Below, one piece after another: positions 38,252 to 47,910 of a stretch of DNA of 64,000 nucleotides. How positions within the stretch are numbered: the first letter of the stretch is position 1; the number at the start of each line of letters is the position of its first letter. Origin of the DNA: Mannheimia bovis (GTDB lineage Bacteria > Pseudomonadota > Gammaproteobacteria > Enterobacterales > Pasteurellaceae); assembly GCF_014541205.1 (NCBI RefSeq), contig NZ_CP061280.1:310001-374000 (forward strand). Direction: 5' to 3'. A program made the position numbers and the translations under genes. The notes beneath the pieces were generated by a model that saw nothing but the letters and a program-made list of their open reading frames with translations, did not search any database and was not told the DNA's origin.

Positions 38252-38932
38252 TTAACTCCAGTATTTATCAATTTCTGCACGAATTGCTTCAGCGGTTTGT
38301 TTGCCTTTTTCACCCACTAAAGCACGACCTGCAATAAAGGCTTTCGCATTTTTGATCTCTTTAAACAGATGGATATCTTCCGGCACAATACCACCGGTGA
38401 TAGATAATTCGATACCTAATGTAGACAGTTGCTTCATTAGCTCAACATCTTCTGTTGTCCAACCTTTACCAGCTAATTCGGCATCGCGTGAACGGTGGTA
38501 AATAGCTTGAGTAACACCAAGTTCCACCCACTCTTTGGCATCTTTCTCGACTGTCCAGTTACCATAGATTTCAATTTGAATCTCTTTTTTCACTTTCAAT
38601 TCTGGGTGGGCAGCATTGAAATCGTCCGCCACTTTTTTACAGGCAGCTTTGGTGGCAGGGTGAGCCGCTGCTGAAACAGTAAGCCAGTCCGCCCCTGCTT
38701 CAAACGCCATTTTCGCTAAAATTGCACCACCGTCGGTAGTTTTTAGATCACACACAATGATGTGATTTGGGTGTAATGCACGTAAGGTAGAAATCGCTTT
38801 CATACCTTCTGCAAAGGCTAAAATTGTGCCACATTCTATGATTTCTACTAAATTTTCAGCTTGTTTTGCATCCGCAACGGCTTTTTCTAAACTGAGTGAA
38901 TCTAATGCGATTTGTAGTAAGGGTTTTGACAT
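38252..38932 (-). CDS. ulaD: 3-keto-L-gulonate-6-phosphate decarboxylase
   Basis: A 226-residue (beta/alpha)8 enzyme of the orotidine-phosphate decarboxylase suprafamily that converts 3-keto-L-gulonate-6-P to L-xylulose-5-P plus CO2. LLQIALDSLSLEKA is the first strand with its Asp, EIIECGTIL the Glu loop, VCDLKTTDGGAI the catalytic D-x-K-x-x-D, and VSITGG-type ELSITGGI the phosphate loop. It lies alone on the minus strand, opposite to the epimerase pair at 39415 that acts next in the same pathway; the stretch between them is decayed. Confidence 0.94.
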   Translation of the reverse strand: MSKPLLQIALDSLSLEKAVADAKQAENLVEIIECGTILAFAEGMKAISTLRALHPNHIIVCDLKTTDGGAILAKMAFEAGADWLTVSAAAHPATKAACKKVADDFNAAHPELKVKKEIQIEIYGNWTVEKDAKEWVELGVTQAIYHRSRDAELAGKGWTTEDVELMKQLSTLGIELSITGGIVPEDIHLFKEIKNAKAFIAGRALVGEKGKQTAEAIRAEIDKYWS

Positions 38933-39414
38933 ATTGATATTCCTCTGTGGATTTTAAAATTCATTAATTCTCAACCGTTTAATGCGTTATCAATCATTGC
39001 ATAAACATTATGAGCAATTCTTCTATCTTCATCATATAAGACTTGAGTAATTTCGATTAAACCTTGCTTTTATTGTTCGGAACAGTCTCAGAAAGAGTAT
39101 GCAATATAGGTTCATTCTTTATGCCAGTTTGCAACTTTTTGATCAAAGAAGAATAGAATTATTTTTATGTTTAGTGAATAATAACAAATTATGCTTATAA
39201 TAAATATCTATTTTAGAGGTTATGCTTTTTTCAGCCATTTCATTATGGCAGAATAGTTATTTATTCGATAAACAAAGTAACAGATATAAAGAATTCTTCT
39301 GTCATTGAAGACAAGATATCCACTAATTAAATGGATTAGAGATTATTCTAGCTTAGTACAACAAGCGGTTATTTTTTACTAAAATTTTGCAAATACTACT
39401 CTCAAGGAAAATTT
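38933..39414. other. Intergenic region between ulaD and ulaE, partly decayed coding sequence
   Basis: A gap of 482 bases, unusually long for this dense genome. Its left part carries the minus-strand gene-end remnant listed separately. The right part is A/T-rich, holds an uptake signal at 39361-39369, and must contain the promoter of the ulaE-ulaF unit, whose ATG has AAGGAAAA upstream. No CRP palindrome was seen here. Confidence 0.55.
38971..39069 (-). pseudogene. Possible 3' remnant of a lost gene
   Basis: On the minus strand an uninterrupted frame reads GLIEITQVLYDEDRRI, then AHNVYAMIDNALNG and a stop, with a composition that looks protein-like. Upstream it hits a stop, but another frame continues with KNEPILHTLSETVPNNKS (about 39066-39120) and a third with FDQKVANWHK. 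The pattern suggests a coding sequence broken by frameshifts. I do not recognise the family. Chance open frames cannot be excluded. Confidence 0.4.
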
Positions 39415-40275
39415 ATGAGAAAACACAAACTCGGTATCTATGAAAAAGCCTTGCCTAAGAATATTTCTTGGCAAGATAGACTTTCTATCGCCAAAGTCTG
39501 CGGTTTTGACTTTGTGGAAATGTCGATTGACGAAACAGACGAACGCCTTGCTCGCCTTGATTGGAGCAAAAAAGAGCGTGCTAAATTAGTCAAAACGATC
39601 ATTAACACCGGGGTAACCATTCCATCAATGTGCTTATCGGGACATCGCCGTTTTCCATTCGGTTCTCGTGATGAAGCCACTCGTCAAAAAGCCTATGAGA
39701 TTATGGAAAAGGCTATTCAATTAGCAGTTGATCTCGGCATTCGCACCATTCAGCTTGCCGGCTATGATGTCTATTATGAAGAGCAAGACGAAGGCACAAT
39801 CCAACGCTTCCAAGAAGGCTTGGAATGGGCGGTAGAACTTGCGGCAAGTAACCAAGTAACCATTGCCGTTGAAATTATGGACACCAAATTTATGAGTTCC
39901 ATCATTCGCTGGAAGAAATGGGACGATATTATCAAATCTCCTTGGTTTACCGTTTATCCGGATTTAGGCAATCTCTCTGCGTGGAATGATAACGTAGCGG
40001 AAGAACTTAAATTAGGAATGGATAAAATTTCAGCAATCCATTTGAAAGATACCTACAAAGTAACTGAAACTTGCAAAGGACAATTCCGTGATGTGCCGTT
40101 CGGTGATGGTTGCGTGAATTTCCCTGCTTGCTTTAAAACGCTGGCTGAATTAAATTATCGTGGTGCATTTTTAATCGAAATGTGGACAGAAAAAGCAGAA
40201 GAGCCAATCGCTGAGATTATTAATGCTCGCCGTTGGATTGAACAAAAAATGACAGAAGGAGGCTTCACGCTATGA
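39415..40275 (+). CDS. ulaE: L-ribulose/L-xylulose-5-phosphate 3-epimerase
   Basis: A 286-residue TIM-barrel epimerase converting L-xylulose-5-P to L-ribulose-5-P. Marks: [18 protein letters not shown] at the start, [30 protein letters not shown], the metal/catalytic Glu in [20 protein letters not shown], and AIHLKDTYK. UlaE and SgbU are near-identical families, so the symbol is by function. The stop overlaps the next start by four bases (ATGA). Confidence 0.93.
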   Translation: MRKHKLGIYEKALPKNISWQDRLSIAKVCGFDFVEMSIDETDERLARLDWSKKERAKLVKTIINTGVTIPSMCLSGHRRFPFGSRDEATRQKAYEIMEKAIQLAVDLGIRTIQLAGYDVYYEEQDEGTIQRFQEGLEWAVELAASNQVTIAVEIMDTKFMSSIIRWKKWDDIIKSPWFTVYPDLGNLSAWNDNVAEELKLGMDKISAIHLKDTYKVTETCKGQFRDVPFGDGCVNFPACFKTLAELNYRGAFLIEMWTEKAEEPIAEIINARRWIEQKMTEGGFTL

Positions 40276-40991
40276 CTCAATTAACCGAATTAACACCGGC
40301 ATTACAAGCATTAAGAGAACGTGTTTTAAAAGCAAATTTAGAATTACCAAAACACGGTTTAGTTACTTTCACTTGGGGCAATGTAAGTGAAATCGACCGT
40401 GAAACAGGCTTAGTAGCTATCAAACCATCAGGTGTGGAATATGATGCAATGACGGTTGAAGATATTGTGCTTGTTGATTTACAAGGCAACCGTGTATATG
40501 GGGATAAAAAGCCATCTTCGGACACAGAAACTCACTTAGAACTTTATCGTGAATTTACAGATATTGGCGGCGTAGTACATACGCATTCACGCAACGCTGT
40601 GGGTTGGGCTCAAGCAGGTAAAGATCTGTTAGCACTCGGTACAACACAAGGTGATTATTTCTACGGTGCAATTCCTTGTACCCGTAAAATGACCCCTGAA
40701 GAAATTGCAGGTGGATATGAGTTAGAAACAGGTAAAGTGATTGTAGAAACTTTCCGTACCCGTGGCATTGAGCCAATGTCTATTCCGGGAGTTCTGGTAC
40801 ATTCGCACGGTCCATTCACTTGGGGTAAAAACGGACACGATGCGGTGCATAATTCAGTGGTTTTAGAAGAAGTTGCCTATATGAATTTTATCAGCCACCA
40901 AGTTCGCCCTGATATTCAGCCGATGCAACAAGAATTGCTAGATAAACACTACCTCCGCAAACACGGTAAAAATGCTTATTACGGGCAATAA
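40272..40991 (+). CDS. ulaF: L-ribulose-5-phosphate 4-epimerase
   Basis: A 239-residue class II aldolase-fold enzyme producing D-xylulose-5-P for the pentose phosphate pathway. [17 protein letters not shown] and [10 protein letters not shown] form the phosphate and substrate sites; the zinc ligands are the two His of [16 protein letters not shown] and the later [12 protein letters not shown]. AraD, SgbE and UlaF are alternatives of the same activity; the coupling to the 3-epimerase favours UlaF/SgbE. It completes ulaE-ulaF; the ula phosphotransferase, lactonase and a kinase are not in the window. Confidence 0.93.
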   Translation: MTQLTELTPALQALRERVLKANLELPKHGLVTFTWGNVSEIDRETGLVAIKPSGVEYDAMTVEDIVLVDLQGNRVYGDKKPSSDTETHLELYREFTDIGGVVHTHSRNAVGWAQAGKDLLALGTTQGDYFYGAIPCTRKMTPEEIAGGYELETGKVIVETFRTRGIEPMSIPGVLVHSHGPFTWGKNGHDAVHNSVVLEEVAYMNFISHQVRPDIQPMQQELLDKHYLRKHGKNAYYGQ

Positions 40992-41001
40992 TTCAAATTA
41001 A

Positions 41002-41030
41002 AAAATCAGCACAGCAATGTGCTGATTTTT
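41002..41030 (+). terminator. Terminator of the ulaE-ulaF unit
   Basis: Stem AAAAATCAGCAC / GTGCTGATTTTT with a short loop and T-run, 11 bases past the stop. Confidence 0.88.
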
Positions 41031-41128
41031 TTATAACTAATTTCTATAAAAAAGTAGTTCTAATTCTTTCCCTTTTTATTTTACTTCTCACACAATAGCC
41101 TTCATTATCTCCAAAATGTTTATGCGAT

Positions 41129-41788
41129 ATGAATTGGACTTATATTTATAACAATATCCCCAAATTTTTAGATGCAGCTTGGCTTACCCTGCAACTCTCG
41201 TTTTGGGGAATTTCCCTTTCTCTCTTTTTCGGGTTGATTATTGCCGTTATTATTACTTACAAAATACGACCGCTTGATAGCATTGCAAAAGGTTATATAG
41301 AACTTTCTCGTAATACTCCTTTACTTATTCAACTCTTTTTTCTGTACTATGGCTTACCGAAAATAGGGATTAAGTGGGACGGCTTCACTTGTGGTGTTAT
41401 CGCTTTAGTTTTTCTAGGTTCTAGTTATATGGCAGAAAGCCTACGAGCTGGTTTACAAGCTATTCCCAAAGGACAAACTGAGGCTGCAAAATCTATCGGC
41501 TTAAAGCCTTACCAAATCTTCCGATATGTTATTTTCCCACAAGCGTGGGCAGTATCTATTCCAGCCATTGGGGCAAATGTACTCTTTTTAATTAAAGAAA
41601 CCTCTGTTATTAGTGCTATCGCCGTAGCAGAATTATTATTTGTTACTAAAGATATTATTGGTATGGATTACAAAACCAACGAAGCGTTATTTATGCTATT
41701 TATTGCTTATTTAATTATCTTGCTACCAATATCGCTTTTGGTCCGTCATTTTGAAAACAGAGTAAGGAAGGCAAAATATGGGGTTTGA
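41129..41788 (+). CDS. Polar amino acid ABC permease 1
   Basis: A 219-residue inner-membrane permease of the HisM/GlnP type. FLDAAWLTLQLSFWGISLSL opens the first segment, RNTPLLIQLFFLYYGLP is the typical second-segment motif, and the EAA loop is EAAKSIGLKPYQIFRYVIFPQA. It overlaps the second permease gene by 11 bases. The two need an ATPase and a binding protein; such genes, without permeases of their own, begin at 50933, beyond the tetronate cluster. Substrate unknown. Confidence 0.92.
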   Translation: MNWTYIYNNIPKFLDAAWLTLQLSFWGISLSLFFGLIIAVIITYKIRPLDSIAKGYIELSRNTPLLIQLFFLYYGLPKIGIKWDGFTCGVIALVFLGSSYMAESLRAGLQAIPKGQTEAAKSIGLKPYQIFRYVIFPQAWAVSIPAIGANVLFLIKETSVISAIAVAELLFVTKDIIGMDYKTNEALFMLFIAYLIILLPISLLVRHFENRVRKAKYGV

Positions 41789-42446
41789 TTGGTTATGGGA
41801 AGGGCAAAATGCCGCCCGCTTGGCTCAAGGGCTATGGCTAACAGCTAAAATATCCTTTATATCCGTTACACTATCGCTGGTTTTAGGCATATTATTTGGC
41901 TTGATTATGCGTTCAAATAGCCTGATTGTACGTGGATTTGCTCGTTTTTACCTTGAAACAATACGCATTGTGCCAATCTTAGTTTGGCTCTTTATGCTCT
42001 ATTTTGGCATATCAACGTGGTTAGATATTCACATTAGCGGTGTTTGGGTTTGTATATGGGTGTTTACTTTATGGGGAACAGCTGAAATGGGCGATTTGGT
42101 ACGTGGTGCTTTAGCCTCAATCGAAAAACACCAAATAGAATCCGCAAAAGCAATCAGTTTAACCCGTATGCAGATTTTCCGCCACATTGAATTACCACAG
42201 GGTACTCGCCGTCTGTTGCCAAGTGCGATTAATCTATTTACTCGAATGATTAAAACCAGCTCACTCGCCGCACTCATTGGTGTTATTGAAGTAGTAAAAG
42301 TAGGACAACAGATTATTGAAAATTCCCTTCTTACCAGCCCTAATGCGTCATTTTTTGTCTATGGGCTAATTTTCGTGCTCTATTTCTTAATTTGCTATCC
42401 ACTTTCATTATTGGCGAACAAATTAGAACATAGGTGGGAGAGTTAA
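41778..42446 (+). CDS. Polar amino acid ABC permease 2
   Basis: A 222-residue paralogue of the previous permease, forming its heterodimer partner. LAQGLWLTAKISFISVTLSLVL, ETIRIVPILVWLFMLYFGI and the EAA-type loop ESAKAISLTRMQIFRHIELPQ are present. The stop codon abuts, by a single base, the stop of the convergent DeoR-type regulator of the tetronate cluster. No terminator separates them, which is unusual for an operon end and fits an interrupted transporter operon. Confidence 0.92.
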   Translation: MGFDWLWEGQNAARLAQGLWLTAKISFISVTLSLVLGILFGLIMRSNSLIVRGFARFYLETIRIVPILVWLFMLYFGISTWLDIHISGVWVCIWVFTLWGTAEMGDLVRGALASIEKHQIESAKAISLTRMQIFRHIELPQGTRRLLPSAINLFTRMIKTSSLAALIGVIEVVKVGQQIIENSLLTSPNASFFVYGLIFVLYFLICYPLSLLANKLEHRWES

Positions 42447-43208
42447 TTACTGTGCAATATTCAATTTAACATCAAGCCCTTTAAGTGCATCTTGCACATT
42501 TTCAAACAATCCGTTATCACAAATAATTTGATCAAATACGGTTAAAGGACAAACAAAAAAAGTAGCAATTTTGCCGTATTTTGATGAGTCGGTAACTAAA
42601 ATATTTTGTTTTGATGATTGTAATATCGCTTTTTTTACGGGAATTTTATTTTCATTTGGCGTTGTTAAACCTTTTAAACTCCAAGATGAGGTTGAAATAA
42701 AGGCAATATCAATAGAAAGATTCTTAAGAAACTCTGCAGCAAGTGAACCTGTTGTTGAGAAATTTTCTTTACAAACACTTCCACCTATATGAATTAAATC
42801 ACACTTTCCTGCATTACTAAGATAATGAGCTATTACAAAGTCGTTTGTAATAACCAGTAGGTCTTTTCTATCTGCTATTTGATGAGCAATTTCTAATGTG
42901 GTAGTTCCTGCATCAAGATACACCGTAGTGTGATCTGAAATAAGCTTTGCAGCTAAAGTCCCAATGGCGGATTTTTCATCGTGAAACAAACTTGATTTAT
43001 CACTATGCGGTAGCTCAGCCGCTAATCGCTCAACGGATTGAGCCCCCCCTGAAACTAACGAAATCCTGCCTTCATCTTCAAGTTTTTGAATATCGCGGCG
43101 GATAGTCATATGCGACACATTTAACTTATCTGCCAAAAATTGAATACTAGCCACCCCATTATTATTGATAAATTGCAATATTTTCTGTTGTCGTTCTATA
43201 GGAATCAT
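42447..43208 (-). CDS. DeoR-family repressor of the tetronate cluster
   Basis: A 253-residue DeoR/GlpR-type regulator. The winged helix is at the N-terminus (RQQKILQFINNNGVASIQFLADKLNVSHMTIRRDIQKLE), and the sugar-phosphate-binding domain follows with YLDAGTTTLEIAHQIADR and FISTSSW. It is divergent from ltnD, and the space between them contains a long palindrome and a CRP-like site. The orthologous position in H. influenzae, as I remember it, also holds a DeoR regulator. Effector unknown, probably a phosphorylated tetronate. Confidence 0.9.
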   Translation of the reverse strand: MIPIERQQKILQFINNNGVASIQFLADKLNVSHMTIRRDIQKLEDEGRISLVSGGAQSVERLAAELPHSDKSSLFHDEKSAIGTLAAKLISDHTTVYLDAGTTTLEIAHQIADRKDLLVITNDFVIAHYLSNAGKCDLIHIGGSVCKENFSTTGSLAAEFLKNLSIDIAFISTSSWSLKGLTTPNENKIPVKKAILQSSKQNILVTDSSKYGKIATFFVCPLTVFDQIICDNGLFENVQDALKGLDVKLNIAQ

Positions 43209-43268
43209 TTTTTCGCCTAATTTTAGTTGTTGTTACAAATTATATCAGATTTAGCCCACAAAATTAAA

Positions 43269-43305
43269 ATCACAAAATTTAACATTAATTGTTAAATTTT
43301 GTGAT
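43269..43305. promoter_or_regulatory. Long palindromic operator candidate
   Basis: Two perfect 16-base arms, ATCACAAAATTTAACA and TGTTAAATTTTGTGAT, separated by TTAAT, between the DeoR-type gene and ltnD. It is the obvious candidate operator of the divergent regulator. Its right end shares bases with the CRP-like site at 43300. Confidence 0.8.
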
Positions 43306-43315
43306 CGCTATCACA
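43300..43315. promoter_or_regulatory. CRP-like site before ltnD
   Basis: TGTGATCGCTATCACA, a perfect TGTGA-N6-TCACA palindrome, 67 bases before the ltnD start and overlapping the operator-like palindrome by six bases. Confidence 0.82.
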
Positions 43316-43382
43316 GATTTTATCTTTTCTATTGGTTAATATACGCCCATCAAGTTCATTAATTTATTTGAGGAAATAAACA

Positions 43383-44288
43383 ATGAGTCAAAAATATAGC
43401 GTTGCCGTTATCGGCTTAGGTGCAATGGGTATGGGTGCGGCGAAATCTTGTATCGCAGCAGGTTTAGACACCTACGGTGTAGATTTAAATCCAACCTACT
43501 TAGAAACCTTAAAAGCAGCAGGTGCAAAAGGCGTTGGTAATAGTGCAATTGAATTTGCATCAGATTTAGATGCAGTTTTATTATTAGTTGTGAATGCAAA
43601 CCAAGTAAATGCAGTATTATTCGGCGAGAATGGCTTAGCACAACATTTGAATAAAGGTACTGTCGTAATGGTTTCATCTACCATTTCTGCACAAGATGCG
43701 AAAGATATTTCACATAAATTAACAAATTTAGACTTAATTATGTTAGATGCTCCTGTTTCAGGTGGTGCAGCTAAAGCCGCACAAGGCGAAATGACGGTTA
43801 TGGCATCAGGTTCTGCACAAGCATTTGAGAAATTAAAACCTGTTTTAGATGCCGTTGCAGGCAAAGTATACAACATCGGCGAAGAAATTGGCTTAGGTGC
43901 AACGGTGAAAATTATTCACCAACTATTAGCTGGTGTACATATTGCCGCAGGTGCAGAAGCAATGGCATTAGCGGCTCGTGCAGGTATTCCACTTGATTTA
44001 ATGTATGACGTAGTGACTAACGCCGCAGGTAATTCTTGGATGTTTGAAAACCGTATGAAACACGTCGTTGATGGCGACTACACTCCGCTTTCAATGGTAG
44101 ATATTTTCGTGAAAGATTTAGGCTTAGTGAACGACACCGCAAAATCATTACGCTTCCCGCTGCATTTAGCAAGTACGGCTTACTCAATGTTTACCGAAGC
44201 AAGTAACGCAGGTTATGGCAAGGAAGATGATAGTGCGGTGATCAAAATTTTCAGCGGGATTGAGTTGCCGAAAAAAGGAGACAACTAA
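43383..44288 (+). CDS. ltnD: L-threonate dehydrogenase
   Basis: A 301-residue NAD-dependent dehydrogenase of the 3-hydroxyisobutyrate dehydrogenase family (YgbJ/LtnD). VAVIGLGAMGMGAAKSCIAAGL is the nucleotide fold, DAPVSGGAAKAAQGEM the substrate loop, and the catalytic Lys lies in VKIIHQLLAGVHIA. It oxidises L-threonate to 2-oxo-tetronate. First gene of ltnD-otnK-otnC-otnI-denD-gntP; the next gene starts on its stop codon. Confidence 0.93.
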   Translation: MSQKYSVAVIGLGAMGMGAAKSCIAAGLDTYGVDLNPTYLETLKAAGAKGVGNSAIEFASDLDAVLLLVVNANQVNAVLFGENGLAQHLNKGTVVMVSSTISAQDAKDISHKLTNLDLIMLDAPVSGGAAKAAQGEMTVMASGSAQAFEKLKPVLDAVAGKVYNIGEEIGLGATVKIIHQLLAGVHIAAGAEAMALAARAGIPLDLMYDVVTNAAGNSWMFENRMKHVVDGDYTPLSMVDIFVKDLGLVNDTAKSLRFPLHLASTAYSMFTEASNAGYGKEDDSAVIKIFSGIELPKKGDN

Positions 44289-45529
44289 TGCTAGGCATTA
44301 TTGCAGATGATTTTACCGGTGCGAGCGACATTGCGAGCTTCTTGGTTGAAAACGGTTTACGCACTGTACAGATGAACGGTGTACCTAAAGTAGCATTAAA
44401 TGGTGAAGTTGATGCGATTGTCATTAGCTTGAAATCTCGCTCAAACCCTGTTGATGAAGCGATTGCACAATCTTTATCTGCTCTTGAATGGTTAAAACAA
44501 AACGGTTGCACACAATTCTATTTTAAGTATTGCTCAACTTTCGACAGTACCGAAAAAGGCAATATCGGACCAGTTACCGATGCATTAATGGCAGCGTTAG
44601 AGACCGATTTCACGGTAGTAACACCTGCTCTACCAGTAAATGGTCGTACGATCTTTAACGGCTACTTATTTGTCGGCGATGTATTGTTGAGCGAATCAGG
44701 TATGCGTAACCACCCGATTACCCCGATGAAAGATGCCAACTTAGTGCGTTTAATGGACGCTCAATCTCAAGGTAAAACGGGTTTAGTAGCCTATGCTGAT
44801 GTTATTCAAGGGACAGAGCGTGTAAGAGCTCGTTTCGCTGAATTAAAAGCACAAGGCTACAAATATGCTGTTGTAGATGCAGCGGACAACTCACAACTTA
44901 CGGTACTTGCAGAAGCCATAGCTGATTTCAAATTAGTAACAGGTGGATCAGGCTTAGGGGCTTATATGGCAGCTTACCGTTCAGGTGGCAAGAAAGGCAC
45001 GAATGCATTTGTGCCAAGCAAAGGCAAAACCGTTGTACTTTCTGGTTCTTGTTCTGTAATGACTAACAGCCAAGTAACCGCTTATAAACAACAAGCTCCA
45101 AGCTATTTCTTAGAAGCAGAAAAAGCGATTAACGACCCGAACTATGTAGAAGAAATCTATCAATGGGTTATTGGGAATTTAGATGGTGAATTAGCTCCTT
45201 TGGTTTATGCCACAGTGCCGCCGGAAAAACTCAAAGAGATCCAAAGCCAATTCGGTGGCGATAAAGCCAGCCACGCAATTGAAAATACCTTTGCCAAACT
45301 AGCAGAAAAATTACAAACAGCAGGTGTAACCAACTTTATTACTGCCGGTGGAGAAACCTCTAGCATTGTAGTTCAACAGCTTGGATTTAGTGGTTTCCAC
45401 ATCGGTAAGCAAATTGCACCGGGTGTACCGTGGTTACAAGCGGTCGAAAAACCAATTTTTCTTGCATTGAAATCTGGAAATTTCGGAAAAGAAGATTTCT
45501 TCTCTTATGCACAAGGAATGTACCAATGA
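44288..45529 (+). CDS. otnK: 3-oxo-tetronate kinase
   Basis: A 413-residue DUF1537 (YgbK-type) kinase that phosphorylates 3-oxo-tetronate at O4. It begins MLGIIADDFTGASDIASFL, the family's substrate-binding motif, with FKYCSTFDSTEKGNIGP and VVLSGSCSVMTNSQV; ITAGGETSSIVVQ near the C-terminus is the ATP site. Translational overlaps with ltnD (shared base) and otnC (ATGA) show tight coupling. Confidence 0.94.
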   Translation: MLGIIADDFTGASDIASFLVENGLRTVQMNGVPKVALNGEVDAIVISLKSRSNPVDEAIAQSLSALEWLKQNGCTQFYFKYCSTFDSTEKGNIGPVTDALMAALETDFTVVTPALPVNGRTIFNGYLFVGDVLLSESGMRNHPITPMKDANLVRLMDAQSQGKTGLVAYADVIQGTERVRARFAELKAQGYKYAVVDAADNSQLTVLAEAIADFKLVTGGSGLGAYMAAYRSGGKKGTNAFVPSKGKTVVLSGSCSVMTNSQVTAYKQQAPSYFLEAEKAINDPNYVEEIYQWVIGNLDGELAPLVYATVPPEKLKEIQSQFGGDKASHAIENTFAKLAEKLQTAGVTNFITAGGETSSIVVQQLGFSGFHIGKQIAPGVPWLQAVEKPIFLALKSGNFGKEDFFSYAQGMYQ

Positions 45530-46158
45530 CAGAACAAGAACAAAAAATTGAAATGGTAAATCTCGCTCGTTCTTTATTTGAGCGAGGCTATACGGTAGGT
45601 GGAGCAGGCAATCTTTCTGTTCGTTTAGATGAAAATCGTATTTTAGTTACTCCAACAGGTTCATCACTAGGACGGCTACAGGCTGAGCGTCTTTCAGTGC
45701 TAGATATGGAAGGGAATGTACTTGAGGGTGATAAACCTTCTAAGGAATCGATTTTTCACTTGGCGATGTACCGAAAAAATCCAAATTGCAAAGCAATCGT
45801 GCATCTACATTCCACTTATTTAACAGCACTTTCTTGCTTAGAAAATCTGGACACAGACAATGCAATGAAAGCCTTCACACCATACTATGTAATGCGTGTT
45901 GGAAAATTGCCCGTTATTCCTTACTACCGACCGGGCGATAGCAATATTGCGAGAGAATTAGGCGAAAGAGCCTTAGATGGTAAAGCCTTTTTACTGGCAA
46001 ATCACGGTGTTGTGGTAACTGGTTCAGATTTAGTTGATGCAGTAGACAACACCGAAGAGCTGGAAGAAACCGCCAAACTTCATTTTATTCTACAAGGTCA
46101 GAAGGTTCGTTATCTCACTGATGACGAAGTGAATGACCTAAAAAACAGAGGAAAATAA
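45526..46158 (+). CDS. otnC: 3-oxo-tetronate 4-phosphate decarboxylase
   Basis: A 210-residue class II aldolase-family enzyme (YgbL) that decarboxylates 3-oxo-tetronate-4-P to dihydroxyacetone phosphate. [20 protein letters not shown] is the phosphate site, and the metal ligands are in [14 protein letters not shown] and [11 protein letters not shown]. The start is the ATGACAGAACAAG overlapping the otnK stop; a longer frame inside otnK is a read-in. The product enters glycolysis directly. Confidence 0.94.
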   Translation: MTEQEQKIEMVNLARSLFERGYTVGGAGNLSVRLDENRILVTPTGSSLGRLQAERLSVLDMEGNVLEGDKPSKESIFHLAMYRKNPNCKAIVHLHSTYLTALSCLENLDTDNAMKAFTPYYVMRVGKLPVIPYYRPGDSNIARELGERALDGKAFLLANHGVVVTGSDLVDAVDNTEELEETAKLHFILQGQKVRYLTDDEVNDLKNRGK

Positions 46159-46159
46159 A

Positions 46160-46936
46160 ATGCCTAAATTTGCAGCAAATTTAACGATGATGTTTAACGA
46201 AGTGCCGTTTTTAGATCGTTTTGAGGCGGCAGCAAAAGCAGGATTTAAGTATGTTGAATACCTTTGGCCTTATGACTATCCAGCTGAAGAACTTAAAGCC
46301 AAGCTAGAACAATACGGCTTAAAGCAAGTGCTATTTAACACCGCAGCAGGCGATGTTTCTAAGGGCGAGTGGGGTGTTTCGGCAATCCCGGGGCGTGAAG
46401 CAGACAGCCATCGTGATATTGATTTGGCATTGGAATATGCTCTCGCATTAGGTTGTGAAAATGTGCACGTTATGGCAGCGGTTGTGCCGGAAGGAGAAGC
46501 TCGTGAAGCTTATAAACAGACTTTCATCAAAAATGTGCAATATGCCGCAGATAAATTTAAACCTCACGGCATTAAGGTGTTATTAGAAGCACTTAGCCCT
46601 GAAGTAAAACCAAACTATCTGCTAAAAAGCCAGTTTGATACGTTGGAAATTGTAGAAGCTGTTAATCGAGACAATGTATTTGTTCAGCTTGATTATTTCC
46701 ACGCACAGAATGTGGACGGCAATCTTTCTCGTTTAACCGATAAATTAAACGGCAGATTTGCTCATATTCAGATTGCATCTGTGCCGGATAGACACGAGCC
46801 TGATGAAGGCGAAATTAACTACGAATACATTTTCAACAAACTTGATGAAATCGGTTATGACGGCTATGTGGGTTGTGAATATAAACCAAGAGCGGAAACA
46901 ACCGCAGGATTAGGTTGGTTCGAGCAATATAAATAG
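46160..46936 (+). CDS. otnI: 2-oxo-tetronate isomerase
   Basis: A 258-residue TIM-barrel isomerase of the hydroxypyruvate isomerase family (YgbM), converting 2-oxo- to 3-oxo-tetronate. [21 protein letters not shown] opens the barrel; metal-binding Glu/His residues lie in [25 protein letters not shown] and [10 protein letters not shown]. It starts one base after the otnC stop. Confidence 0.94.
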   Translation: MPKFAANLTMMFNEVPFLDRFEAAAKAGFKYVEYLWPYDYPAEELKAKLEQYGLKQVLFNTAAGDVSKGEWGVSAIPGREADSHRDIDLALEYALALGCENVHVMAAVVPEGEAREAYKQTFIKNVQYAADKFKPHGIKVLLEALSPEVKPNYLLKSQFDTLEIVEAVNRDNVFVQLDYFHAQNVDGNLSRLTDKLNGRFAHIQIASVPDRHEPDEGEINYEYIFNKLDEIGYDGYVGCEYKPRAETTAGLGWFEQYK

Positions 46937-46948
46937 AGGATAGATAAA

Positions 46949-47896
46949 ATGAATATCGTCATTACAGGTGGAGCAGGCTTTTTAGGACAACGCCTTGCAA
47001 AAACCTTATTAACTCAGCATTCAGACAAAATTGAAGAATTGGTGTTAGTGGATGTTATTAAACCAACCGCACCCAATAATGACTCTCGTGTACGTTGTTT
47101 AGAAATGGATTTAAGAAATCCTGAAGGTTTAGATGCAATTATTACCGAAAAAACGACCGCTATTTTTCATTTAGCTGCGATTGTCAGTAGCCACGCAGAG
47201 CAAGATCCTGATTTAGGTTATGAAATCAATTTCTTAGCTACTCGTAATCTATTAGAAATCTGTCGTAAAAATAACCCGAATATTCGCTTTATTTTCTCCA
47301 GCTCATTAGCGGTATTTGGTGGTGAGCTACCAGATGTAATCACTAATGACACAGCAGTTACACCACAATCAACTTATGGCTCACAGAAAGCAATGTGTGA
47401 ATTGCTCATCAATGACTACTCTCGCAAGGGTTTTGTTGATGGCATTGTGCTTCGCTTACCTACAATTTGTATCCGCCCGGGTAAACCTAATAAAGCAGCT
47501 TCCTCTTTTGTAAGCGGTATTATCCGTGAACCTTTACACGGGGAAGAGGCTATCTGCCCTGTATCAGGCTCATTACGTTTATGGCTTTCCAGCCCGAATA
47601 CAGTAATTAATAACTTTATCCACGCATTAACTTTACCTAGCTTGCCACCACGCGACTGGCACGTGATTAATCTACCGGGTTTCACGGTAAGCGTAGAGCA
47701 AATGCTATCTGATTTAGTTTCAATAAAAGGAGAACAAATCTTAGATAAAATCCAATTCAAGTTTGATGAAAATATTAACAATATCGTTGCCAGCTGGCCG
47801 GTTGAGATAGATAAAACTATAGCTCTTAAACTTGGCTTTACGGCAGATAACAACTTCAAAGAAGTCATCCAACAATTTATTCAATATGATATGTAA
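46949..47896 (+). CDS. denD: D-erythronate dehydrogenase
   Basis: A 315-residue NAD-dependent epimerase/dehydratase-family protein. The Rossmann motif is VITGGAGFLGQRLAKTL, then FHLAAIVSSHAEQDP, with the catalytic Tyr-x3-Lys in STYGSQKAMCELL and Ser in FSSSLAVFG. In the family this oxidises D-erythronate to 2-oxo-tetronate, giving the pathway a second entry point beside LtnD. Twelve bases after otnI. Confidence 0.93.
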   Translation: MNIVITGGAGFLGQRLAKTLLTQHSDKIEELVLVDVIKPTAPNNDSRVRCLEMDLRNPEGLDAIITEKTTAIFHLAAIVSSHAEQDPDLGYEINFLATRNLLEICRKNNPNIRFIFSSSLAVFGGELPDVITNDTAVTPQSTYGSQKAMCELLINDYSRKGFVDGIVLRLPTICIRPGKPNKAASSFVSGIIREPLHGEEAICPVSGSLRLWLSSPNTVINNFIHALTLPSLPPRDWHVINLPGFTVSVEQMLSDLVSIKGEQILDKIQFKFDENINNIVASWPVEIDKTIALKLGFTADNNFKEVIQQFIQYDM

Positions 47897-47910
47897 TTAG
47901 GAGCAATTCT

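Noticed and set aside
47416..47868. Open frame of 150 codons on the minus strand within denD
   Set aside because: Antisense shadow of a recognised dehydrogenase gene.
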